Shown: positions 1 to 6,241 of the stretch, in pieces
How the letters are laid out: each line of letters opens with the position of its first letter
Numbering within the stretch: position 1 is the first letter of the stretch
DNA from: an uncultured Ruminococcus sp.
GTDB lineage: Bacteria > Bacillota > Clostridia > Oscillospirales > Ruminococcaceae
Length of the DNA: 10,127 bases
Direction of reading: 5' to 3'
NCBI GenBank assembly: GCA_902796865.1
Contig: CADBQZ010000146.1
Coordinates: forward strand, 1-10,127
Program-made: the position numbers and the translations under genes
The notes under the pieces: generated by a model
Told to the model about the DNA's origin: nothing
What the model saw: the letters and a program-made list of their open reading frames with translations, nothing else
The model's database searches: none

Positions 1-374
1 ATTTTCTTATCGTCGGTATTGAACCTCTGCGTATCCGGGTGGATCTTTATACCGAGAAGACCTATCTCTTTTATGCGTTTTATCTCTGCCATAGGATCGT
101 CCATATCAGCGTGGAGCGTTCCGAAGCCGAAAAAGTCTTCATGTTCTGAAACGGTTTTTGCAATAAAATCATTTATGCTTTGTATATGTACAGGGTCATT
201 TGCTACAGGGAGAAGCAAACATTTGGATATCCCTGCTTTTTTTCTTTCAGTTAGAAGGGTCTTGATATCACCGCTTAAACTTGTATCAAGATCATAAAAT
301 GCAGCAACGTTTTGTGCTGCTTTGCCGGCTATTTTTTCCGGATATACATGAACGTGAAAATCTATAAGTTTCAT
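1..374 (-). CDS. Amidohydrolase-family metal-dependent hydrolase, N-terminal part (runs off the left edge)
   Basis: The first 124 codons are present; the 3' end lies outside the window. The reading begins MKLIDFHVHVYPEK, whose D-x-H-x-H at residues 5-9 is the first metal-binding motif of the amidohydrolase superfamily (TIM-barrel hydrolases and decarboxylases, amidohydrolase_2 type). It continues with strand- and helix-like segments (KCLLLPVAND, FGFGTLHADMDDP) and ends near GLLGIKIHPDTQRF, where the family usually has a K-x-H metal ligand region. The ATG at 372-374 was chosen because AAGGAG (complement of 386-391) lies 11 bases upstream and a good promoter lies behind it. The substrate cannot be told: the superfamily covers deacylases, decarboxylases and hydratases. 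It is transcribed divergently from pheST, so a functional link to that operon is not implied. The family call is fairly sure; the specific function is unknown. Confidence 0.82.
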   Translation of the reverse strand, partial: MKLIDFHVHVYPEKIAGKAAQNVAAFYDLDTSLSGDIKTLLTERKKAGISKCLLLPVANDPVHIQSINDFIAKTVSEHEDFFGFGTLHADMDDPMAEIKRIKEIGLLGIKIHPDTQRFNTDDKK

Positions 375-428
375 CTTTTTCGATGCTCCTTTTCGCCAAT
401 ATAACTTATATGAATAATATGTGATTAT

Positions 429-457
429 AGCATAACATAAATCGCATCAAATGTCAA
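429..457 (-). promoter_or_regulatory. Sigma-A type promoter of the amidohydrolase gene
   Basis: On the minus strand TTGACA (complement of 452-457) is a perfect -35 box, followed after 17 bases by TATGCT (complement of 429-434; 4 of 6 matches to the -10 consensus). A perfect TATAAT lies 5 bases further downstream, but at an unfavourable 22-base spacing. The start codon is about 55 bases below the -10 box. Confidence 0.7.
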
Positions 458-506
458 TGATGAAAAGCAATTTTTAAATTTATCTTTTAAAAATTATGAA
501 AAGCTC

Positions 507-535
507 TTGCATTTTACAAAATAATTGTTTATAAT
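507..535 (+). promoter_or_regulatory. Sigma-A type promoter of the T-box leader and pheST
   Basis: TTGCAT (507-512) and a perfect TATAAT (530-535) are separated by exactly 17 bases, in an AT-rich stretch. Transcription should start near 541-543, just before the first helix of the T-box leader. It is back to back with the minus-strand promoter at 429-457; the two -35 boxes are about 50 bases apart. Confidence 0.8.
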
Positions 536-541
536 AGGAAG

Positions 542-791
542 ATACACGTTGACTGAGAGAGTAAGTATCATATAAGTTTGAACAAAAAGAGAGAAACGGT
601 CTGCGGCTGAAAGCCGTTTTATGTTCCAATGATGCCGAAGTTCACTCACGAGTGTCAGAGCGGAAGCGTACAATCTGTATCGTTGTAGGTTCTGACGTAA
701 TGTCTGCGTTAAAGACAGGGGAGTGTCTGCTCTTTGATAATAGGTGGTATAGCAAGTTTTGTCTTGTCCTGTTATGGGCAGGACTTTTTTT
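542..791 (+). promoter_or_regulatory. T-box riboswitch, tRNA-Phe specific (pheST leader)
   Basis: This leader fills the gap before pheS and has the parts of a T-box, which binds a tRNA and reads through its terminator when that tRNA is uncharged. Stem I can be drawn: TTGAC (549-553) with GTCAG (654-658), TGAG (554-557) with CTCA (645-648), ATCAT (567-571) with ATGAT (629-633), GAACA (580-584) with TGTTC (622-626), and AAACGG (594-599) with CCGTTT (614-619), with AGAGAG (588-593) below the distal hairpin. The specifier is TTC (641-643), a Phe codon, followed by the usual purine. A TGTCT/AGACA hairpin precedes the T-box. The antiterminator pairs AGG (742-744) with CCT (768-770) and GCAAG (752-756) with CTTGT (763-767), leaving a 7-base bulge that begins TGGT (745-748). 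That TGGT matches an ACCA tRNA 3' end. Pairings were drawn by hand, not folded by software. Confidence 0.9.
766..791 (+). terminator. T-box intrinsic terminator (attenuator) before pheS
   Basis: GTCCTG (766-771) pairs with CAGGAC (779-784) around a 7-base loop and is followed by seven T residues (785-791). Its left arm shares CCT (768-770) with the antiterminator helix, so the two structures exclude each other, as expected for T-box control. Confidence 0.88.
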
Positions 792-822
792 ATCCCTGCA
801 AAAATTATTATGAGGTGATCTG

Positions 823-1842
823 ATGAAAGAACAACTTAATTCAATCGAAAATCAGGCGATGAACGAAGCATCATCTGCTGATTCTATCAAAGGTCTTGAA
901 GAACTGAGGATAAAATATCTCGGAAAAAAAGGTGAGCTTACAGCTATCCTCAAACAAATGGGAAAGCTTTCTGCTGAAGAGAGACCTGTTATAGGTCAGC
1001 TTGCCAATCAGATAAGACAGGACATTGAAAATGCTATCTCTTCTAAAATGACTGCTTTAAAAGCAAAGGAAAAAGAGATAAAAATGGCGGCAGAGGCTAT
1101 AGATATAACTCTTCCTGGAAAAAAGCCTGAAACTGGAAAGCTCCACCCGCTTAAGATAGTTGAGAATGAGATAAAGGAGATATTCCTCGGAATGGGATTC
1201 TCTGTGGCTGACGGTCCGGAAGTGGAATACGATTATTACAATTTTGAGGCTTTGAATCTTCCGCCCGATCACCCTGCAAGAGATACGCAGGATACATTTT
1301 ATATAACTGATAATATCCTTTTAAGAACACAGACATCATCTGTACAGGTACACGTTATGGAGAACCAGAAGCCGCCGATAAGAATAATCTCACCCGGCTG
1401 TGTTTACCGTTCTGATGCTGTTGATGCTACACATTCTCCTTTGTTCCATCAGGTAGAGGGTCTTGTTGTAGACAAAGGCATTACTATGGCTGATCTTAAA
1501 GGAACTCTTGAAACACTCATGAAAAAGCTTTATGGAAACGATTGCAAGATAAGATTAAGACCGCATCATTTCCCGTTTACAGAGCCAAGTGCAGAAGTAG
1601 ACGTTATGTGCTTCAACTGTCACGGCGAAGGCTGTCGTATATGCAAGGGAGAAGGATATATCGAGCTTCTCGGTGCAGGTATGGTACATCCTAAGGTGCT
1701 TGAGGGCTGCGGCATAGACAGCAGTGTCTACTCCGGATTTGCTTTCGGTCTTGGACTTGAAAGAATAGTTATGAGAAGATATAATATAAGCGATATGCGT
1801 CTTCTCTTTGAGAATGATATGAGATTTTTAGAGCAGTTCTGA
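823..1842 (+). CDS. pheS: Phenylalanine--tRNA ligase, alpha subunit
   Basis: Catalytic subunit of the cytoplasmic alpha2-beta2 phenylalanyl-tRNA synthetase, which joins phenylalanine to tRNA-Phe using ATP. At 339 aa it has the usual length. Residues 1-90 are the helical, Lys/Glu-rich tRNA-binding arm. The class II catalytic core follows, with the motif 2 region at about 187-213 ([13 protein letters not shown] to LFHQVEG), the phenylalanine-pocket segment FPFTEPS (250-256) and motif 3 with [13 protein letters not shown] (305-317). A Cys cluster, CxxC-x4-CxxC at 263-274, sits in the core and resembles a zinc knuckle. The ATG at 823 is supported by GAGGTGATC (812-820), a nine-base match to the anti-Shine-Dalgarno end of 16S rRNA. 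pheT follows after 19 bases, and expression should be under T-box control. There is no sign of truncation. Confidence 0.98.
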   Translation: MKEQLNSIENQAMNEASSADSIKGLEELRIKYLGKKGELTAILKQMGKLSAEERPVIGQLANQIRQDIENAISSKMTALKAKEKEIKMAAEAIDITLPGKKPETGKLHPLKIVENEIKEIFLGMGFSVADGPEVEYDYYNFEALNLPPDHPARDTQDTFYITDNILLRTQTSSVQVHVMENQKPPIRIISPGCVYRSDAVDATHSPLFHQVEGLVVDKGITMADLKGTLETLMKKLYGNDCKIRLRPHHFPFTEPSAEVDVMCFNCHGEGCRICKGEGYIELLGAGMVHPKVLEGCGIDSSVYSGFAFGLGLERIVMRRYNISDMRLLFENDMRFLEQF

Positions 1843-1861
1843 TAACAGTAGGAGGTAATAT

Positions 1862-4258
1862 ATGGATCTTTCAATGAAATGGATCAATGATTATGTTGAT
1901 CTTAATGATATAGATATAAAGGCTTTTTGCCATGGAATGACTATGAGCGGCTCTAAAGTCGAAGGATATACTCCTGAGGGAGCAGATATATCAAAGGTCG
2001 TTGTCGGAAAAATACTTGAAAAGAAACAGCATGAAAATGCAGATGCACTTTTTGTATGTCAGGTAGATGCAGGACTTGAAAATAATATACAGATAGTTAC
2101 AAATGCAAAAAATGTCAAAGAAGGCGATCTTGTTCCGGTAGCATTAGACGGTGCAGTTCTTCCTGAAGGTAAGATAAAAAAAGGCAAGCTCAGAGGCGTT
2201 GAGAGCTTTGGTATGTTCTGCGGACTTGAAACACTCGGACTTACAGAACATGATTTTCCTTATGCAGACCCGGAAGGCGTTTTCGTTATCGAAGAAGATT
2301 GTAAGATCGGGGAGGATATTCACTCCGCAATAGGTCTTGATGATACATCTGTAGAATTTGAGATAACTTCCAACCGTCCAGATTGTCTTTCTGTTACCGG
2401 ACTTGCAAGAGAGGCTTCTTCTACATTCGGCAAGGAACTTAAAATAAAAGAACCTGAATTCAAAGGTATTGACGGAGATATAAACGGCATATTAAAAGTT
2501 GATATTGAAAACAAGGAAAAGTGCAGAAGATATTGCGCCGGTATTGTTAAGAATGTAAAGATAGCACCGTCACCAAGATGGCTCAGAGAGAGACTTCGTG
2601 CAAGCGGCATAAGACCGATAAATAATTTTGTTGATATAACAAATTATGTTATGCTCGAATATGGTCAGCCTATGCACGCATTTGATCTCAGATATGTAAA
2701 GGATCAGCATATAATCGTAAGAAATGCAAAAAGCGGTGAAAAGATAACTACTCTTGACGGAGAAGAAAGAGAACTTTCTGAAGAAATGCTTGTTATAGCC
2801 GACAGTGAAAAGCCTGTTGCAGTAGCTGGTGTAATGGGCGGAGAGTACAGCGGTATAATGGACGATACTGTTGATGTTGTATTTGAATCGGCCTACTTTG
2901 AGCCTGTTCAGGTAAGACGCACTTCCAAAAAGCTTGGACTTCGTTCGGACGCTTCAGCAAGATATGAAAAGGGCGTTGACCCATATATCAGCATGACTTG
3001 TCTCAAAAGAGCGTTTGAACTTGTAGAACAGCTTGGCGCAGGTGAACCTGTAAAGACGGTAATAGACAACGATTGTTTTGATTCTCACGAATTAAAGACA
3101 GTTGATTTCAGCGCTGAGTGGATAAATAATTTCCTCGGAACAGATATAGCAGAGGAGGATATGATAAAATATCTGAATTCTCTTGGTTTTGAGGTCAAGG
3201 ATTCAAAGGTGATCTCACCGAGCTTCAGGATAGATATTGAGTATAAGGCAGATGTAGCCGAAGAAATAGCAAGAATATACGGATACAACAATATCCCATC
3301 AACACAGTTTAAGGGAGTTGCCGAGGCTGAGTATACTCCTGCACAGAAATTCACAAGAAATATAGAAAACGCTATGACATCAATAGGCTGCTATGAAATA
3401 TCAACGTTTTCGTTTATTTCACCAAAGTATTTCGATAAAATTATGCTTCCGGCAGACAGCAAACTCAGAAAGACTGAAACTATAACCAATCCTCTTGGTG
3501 AAGATACAAGTGTCATGAGAACAACTATACTTCCGTCAATGCTTGAGATCCTTTCTAAAAACTATAATAACAGAAACGAAGCTGTAAAGCTTTTTGAAAT
3601 AGGCAAGGAATATATCCCGACCGAACCGGACAAGCTTCCTGAAGAACCGCTTCGCCTTGCTATAGGTATGTATGGAAATGATATTGATTTCTATGATATA
3701 AAGGGTGCTGCTGAAAAACTTATGCAGATACTTCGCATAAATGACTGTGAATATATCAGAGCATCAGACAGTGATGCTTTTGATGAAAAATCAGCGTTCC
3801 ATCCGGGAAGAAGTGCAGTAGTCGTTAAGGACGGAAAAGCTATAGGAATACTCGGTGAGATGCACCCAGATACTGCTGAAAATTACGGCATCGGAACGAA
3901 AGTGTATGCAGCTAAATTCAATATCGACGATATGCTTGCACTTGCCGAAACAGAAGTCAATTATAAGCCGCTGCCTAAATTCCCGGCAACAACAAGAGAT
4001 CTTAGCCTTATATGCGGTGATGAACTTCCTGCCGGTGATATTGAAAAAGCTATCAGAAAAGCAGCAGGAAAACTTCTTGAAAAAGTTACGCTTTTCGATG
4101 TTTATAAGGGTAAACAGATAGAAGACGGTAAAAAGAGTATATCATATTCTATCAGTATGCGTTCACATGACGGCACACTCACCGATGAGCAGGCTGACAA
4201 TGTTATGAAAAAAGTTCTTAAAGAACTTAAAAATATCGGCGCAGAACTTCGTAAGTAA
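1862..4258 (+). CDS. pheT: Phenylalanine--tRNA ligase, beta subunit
   Basis: The 798-aa beta subunit recognises tRNA-Phe and, by family knowledge, edits mischarged Tyr-tRNA-Phe. Domains in order: N-terminal part plus an EMAP-type tRNA-binding OB fold (about 40-155, with VVVGKILEKKQHENADAL); B3/B4 editing domain (about 218-390, with RPINNFVDITNYVMLEYGQPM at 251-271 and the ARYEKGVDP region near 366-374); B5 domain (about 412-480, ending YGYNNIPS); a catalytically inactive class II-like core (about 495-690); and a C-terminal ferredoxin-fold anticodon-binding domain (about 704-798, with PATTRDLSL and LTDEQADNVM). The length is normal for the bacterial family. The start at 1862 has AGGAGGT (1850-1856) at ideal spacing. 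It is co-transcribed with pheS and ends just ahead of a strong terminator. Confidence 0.98.
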   Translation: MDLSMKWINDYVDLNDIDIKAFCHGMTMSGSKVEGYTPEGADISKVVVGKILEKKQHENADALFVCQVDAGLENNIQIVTNAKNVKEGDLVPVALDGAVLPEGKIKKGKLRGVESFGMFCGLETLGLTEHDFPYADPEGVFVIEEDCKIGEDIHSAIGLDDTSVEFEITSNRPDCLSVTGLAREASSTFGKELKIKEPEFKGIDGDINGILKVDIENKEKCRRYCAGIVKNVKIAPSPRWLRERLRASGIRPINNFVDITNYVMLEYGQPMHAFDLRYVKDQHIIVRNAKSGEKITTLDGEERELSEEMLVIADSEKPVAVAGVMGGEYSGIMDDTVDVVFESAYFEPVQVRRTSKKLGLRSDASARYEKGVDPYISMTCLKRAFELVEQLGAGEPVKTVIDNDCFDSHELKTVDFSAEWINNFLGTDIAEEDMIKYLNSLGFEVKDSKVISPSFRIDIEYKADVAEEIARIYGYNNIPSTQFKGVAEAEYTPAQKFTRNIENAMTSIGCYEISTFSFISPKYFDKIMLPADSKLRKTETITNPLGEDTSVMRTTILPSMLEILSKNYNNRNEAVKLFEIGKEYIPTEPDKLPEEPLRLAIGMYGNDIDFYDIKGAAEKLMQILRINDCEYIRASDSDAFDEKSAFHPGRSAVVVKDGKAIGILGEMHPDTAENYGIGTKVYAAKFNIDDMLALAETEVNYKPLPKFPATTRDLSLICGDELPAGDIEKAIRKAAGKLLEKVTLFDVYKGKQIEDGKKSISYSISMRSHDGTLTDEQADNVMKKVLKELKNIGAELRK

Positions 4259-4276
4259 ATTGTTTTTTATACTGAA

Positions 4277-4321
4277 AAGACCTTCTATGAGATTTGTGCA
4301 TAGAAGGTCTTGATGTTTTTT
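4277..4321 (+). terminator. Intrinsic terminator of the pheST operon
   Basis: A perfect 13-bp stem, 4277-4289 with 4299-4311 (AAGACCTTCTATG and its complement), encloses a 9-base loop and is followed by a T-rich run to 4321. It starts 18 bases after the pheT stop codon and separates pheST from the degV-like gene. Confidence 0.92.
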
Positions 4322-4333
4322 CTTGTGGATTTA

Positions 4334-4362
4334 TTGACTTTTTTCGGGAAAAATGTTACAAT
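4334..4362 (+). promoter_or_regulatory. Sigma-A type promoter of the degV-like gene
   Basis: TTGACT (4334-4339) and TACAAT (4357-4362) are 17 bases apart, each one mismatch from consensus. The predicted start near 4369 gives a leader of about 43 bases to the chosen ATG at 4412. Confidence 0.82.
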
Positions 4363-4411
4363 TTAACTGAACATTATTTTTATGATAAATCTGAAAAAAG
4401 AGGAGAAAAAA

Positions 4412-5278
4412 ATGAATAACCGCAGGATAGGTATCAGTGCTGACTGTGTATGTGATCTGCCGCAGTCATATATATCTGAAAATGACATCGGATTAGCTGG
4501 ATTTTATATAACTACTGAAAACGGGAAATTTCTGGATGGAAAAGAGATCTCATCTCAGAATGTGATGGACTATTATCGCAAAGGCAGTAAAGCTATAATG
4601 ACATCTCCGCCGTCAGTAGAGGAATTTAAAAAGATCTTCCATGGTATGCTTGAAAAATATGATCAGCTAATACATATCACTGTTTCATCTGGAGCAAGTG
4701 AATCATACAAAAACGCTAGCGAAGCGCTTGATAATGATGACGAGTTAAGAGGGCGTGTGATACTTGTTGATTCTCTTTCTTTGTCTACCGGAATGGCACA
4801 TCTTATTATGAGAGCAGCGGAGATGAGCAAGAGCGGATATTCTATGCTGGAGATAGTTGCAGAGCTTGATAAAATGAGGGAGCATATAAATGCTGCGTTT
4901 ATAGCAGAAAGTTCGACAGAGATGTACCGCAACGGAAGAATAAGCAAAACAGCAAACAGATTCTGTAAAATATTTGGATTTCATCCGATATTCAAGGTCA
5001 AAGGCGGAAATGTAGTATTTGGCGGAGTAGAATATGGCGGTATCAAAGGCGCTGCAAAAAGATTTATAAAAAAGACTCTTAAAAAGAAAAATATTATTGA
5101 TACAAGAAGACTTTTTATAACTCATGTCGGCTGCCGAAAGAGTGAGATAGAGTATATAAAAGCTGAAGTTGCAAAAAGAGTCGATTTTGATGAAGTGATA
5201 GTTACTAATGCTTCGGCAACTATATCCGGAAACAGCGGTGCAGAAACATTCGGGCTTTTATATTTAAATAAATGCTGA
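4412..5278 (+). CDS. DegV family protein (FakB-like fatty-acid-binding protein)
   Basis: DegV/FakB proteins bind a long-chain fatty acid and, in species with FakA, present it for phosphorylation and use in phospholipid synthesis. Visible family marks: ISADCVCDLP (8-17, the nucleotide-free variant of TDStaDL), TSPPS (64-68), ITVSSGASESYKNA (89-102, the SSG-Sx-Y segment), ILVDS (117-121), YRNGRIS (172-178, with the conserved Arg at 176), and FGFHPIFKVKGG (188-199). It is 288 aa from ATG 4412, a usual length. That start is preferred over the in-frame ATG at 4382 because GAGGAG (4400-4405) lies six bases upstream, and because the upstream ATG would sit only about 13 bases from the predicted transcript start with no ribosome site. 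An oddity is that the C-terminal HTGPG-type motif reads NSGAE (274-278), so the usual His is Asn. The gene is monocistronic. Family is sure; the ligand is unknown. Confidence 0.93.
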   Translation: MNNRRIGISADCVCDLPQSYISENDIGLAGFYITTENGKFLDGKEISSQNVMDYYRKGSKAIMTSPPSVEEFKKIFHGMLEKYDQLIHITVSSGASESYKNASEALDNDDELRGRVILVDSLSLSTGMAHLIMRAAEMSKSGYSMLEIVAELDKMREHINAAFIAESSTEMYRNGRISKTANRFCKIFGFHPIFKVKGGNVVFGGVEYGGIKGAAKRFIKKTLKKKNIIDTRRLFITHVGCRKSEIEYIKAEVAKRVDFDEVIVTNASATISGNSGAETFGLLYLNKC

Positions 5279-5312
5279 ATGAAAGAATAAATAATTTTAT
5301 CATAAAATATCA

Positions 5313-5342
5313 AAAGGCTTGCTTAAAAAAGCAGGTCTTTTT
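5313..5342 (+). terminator. Intrinsic terminator of the degV-like gene
   Basis: The arm 5313-5324 pairs with 5329-5340 (12 bp including two G-T wobbles) around an AAAA loop, and the T run continues to 5342. It lies 34 bases after the degV-like stop codon. Confidence 0.8.
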
Positions 5343-5397
5343 GCAATTTTAAAGAATACTTTTAAAAAGTAGATATATTGTTTATTATGTGTATCTC

Positions 5398-5426
5398 TTG
5401 AAAAATATCATATTATATGTTATAAT
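5398..5426 (+). promoter_or_regulatory. Sigma-A type promoter of the asp23-nusB-xseAB-ispA-dxs operon
   Basis: TTGAAA (5398-5403) and a perfect TATAAT (5421-5426) are spaced 17 bases apart, in very AT-rich surroundings that could act as an UP element. Transcription should start near 5433, about 59 bases before the first start codon. No second promoter or terminator was seen in the rest of this operon within the window. Confidence 0.83.
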
Positions 5427-5491
5427 ATATAAGTATGAGTATATGTTTTTATTTGCATCTGCGATAAAACTATTTTGAACGGAGGACAAAA

Positions 5492-5812
5492 ATGGATACA
5501 GGTCATAAGGAATGCAAAGGAAGCCTTAAAATATCCGAAAATGCTGTTGAGAGCATAGCACTCAGTGTTATAAGGGAGACTAAGGGTGTAAAAGAACACA
5601 TCAGAGCATCTGTTCCGGGCTTTGGAAGAAGATCAGCATTAGTGCGTGATAACGGCGGAGCCATTGAGATAGATGTGTATATAGATGTTGAATATGGTGT
5701 CAATGCACAAAGCTGCGCCGAGAGCATACAGGAAAGGATAAAATCGTGTGTCCGTGATATGACACACGTTATGGTGTCAAAGGTGAACGTAAAGATCGCC
5801 GATATGACATGA
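5492..5812 (+). CDS. Asp23/Gls24 family envelope-stress protein (YqhY-like)
   Basis: A small 106-aa protein of the Asp23/Gls24 (DUF322) family. Residues about 9-100 match the family plan: GSLKISENAVESIALSVIRETKGV near the N-terminus, a Gly/Arg-rich turn (PGFGRRSA), a strand-rich centre (AIEIDVYIDVEYGVN), and a C-terminal helix then strand (ESIQERIKSCV, VSKVNVKIADM). No signal peptide or membrane segment is visible, so it is probably cytosolic. The start has GGAGG (5481-5485) six bases upstream. Position just before nusB matches yqhY of Bacillus subtilis, where the gene follows accB-accC and has been linked to control of acetyl-CoA carboxylase. Here no acc genes precede it; it heads the operon under its own promoter. 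Family call is good; the role is inferred from position only. Confidence 0.9.
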   Translation: MDTGHKECKGSLKISENAVESIALSVIRETKGVKEHIRASVPGFGRRSALVRDNGGAIEIDVYIDVEYGVNAQSCAESIQERIKSCVRDMTHVMVSKVNVKIADMT

Positions 5813-5824
5813 ACGGAGGTTTAT

Positions 5825-6241
5825 ATGTCAAGACGTGAAGTTCGTGACCATGCATTCAAGCTTATTTTTGAAAAGCTTCTCAGAGATGATCCTATAGAGG
5901 AACTCTATGAAACAGCGGCAGAGATAGATGAGATAATGGTCAGTGATGATGTTAAAAAAATTGTAGACGGAGTGCTTGAAAAGGCAGATGAACTCGACGG
6001 AAAGATCGCCGAGTACAGTACAAAAAGAGCTTTGTCAAGAATACCTAAGATAAATCTTGCAATACTCAGGATAGCTTTCTTTGAGATACTTTATGATGAA
6101 AGAACTCCTGTAAATGCTTCGATAAGCGAAGCTGTGCATTTATCGGAAAAATATACATATAAAGATGATACAAGATTTATAAATGGCGTTTTGAGTTCTT
6201 TTGCTAAATCGCTTGCTTCCGAGAAAAAGGAAGAATCGTAA
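5825..6241 (+). CDS. nusB: Transcription antitermination factor NusB
   Basis: NusB pairs with NusE (ribosomal protein S10) and binds boxA RNA to keep RNA polymerase elongating on rRNA operons. The 138-aa protein is all-helical and has the family ends: SRREVRDHAFKLIFEKLL (2-19), an Arg-rich RNA-binding start, and the C-terminal block RIPKINLAILRIAFFEILY followed by TPVNASISEAVHLSEKY and FINGVLSS. The length is normal. CGGAGGT (5814-5820) lies five bases before the ATG, and the gap to the previous stop is 12 bases. Its TAA shares one base with the ATG of the next gene (TAATG), a sign of translational coupling. Nothing is missing. Confidence 0.96.
   Translation: MSRREVRDHAFKLIFEKLLRDDPIEELYETAAEIDEIMVSDDVKKIVDGVLEKADELDGKIAEYSTKRALSRIPKINLAILRIAFFEILYDERTPVNASISEAVHLSEKYTYKDDTRFINGVLSSFAKSLASEKKEES

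Noticed and set aside
19..297. Plus-strand open frame of 92 codons at the left edge
   Set aside because: It lies opposite the amidohydrolase gene, has no ribosome site or family resemblance, and is a shadow of the minus-strand reading.
642..654. CACTC/GAGTG inverted repeat next to the specifier
   Set aside because: The arms are separated by only two bases, so they cannot form a proper hairpin, and the left arm is better explained by Stem I pairing of the T-box.
4382..4411. Upstream in-frame ATG for the degV-like gene (10 more residues)
   Set aside because: No ribosome site precedes it, it would be about 13 bases from the predicted transcript start, and GAGGAG fits the ATG at 4412.
4745..5125. 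Minus-strand open frame of 126 codons inside the degV-like gene
   Set aside because: It overlaps a clear family member in antisense, has a Cys/Ser/Tyr-rich composition typical of shadow frames, and has no ribosome site.
5358..5370. Small palindrome ACTTTTAAAAAGT upstream of the asp23 promoter
   Set aside because: It is a short AT-only repeat in AT-rich DNA, expected by chance; an operator role is not supported.
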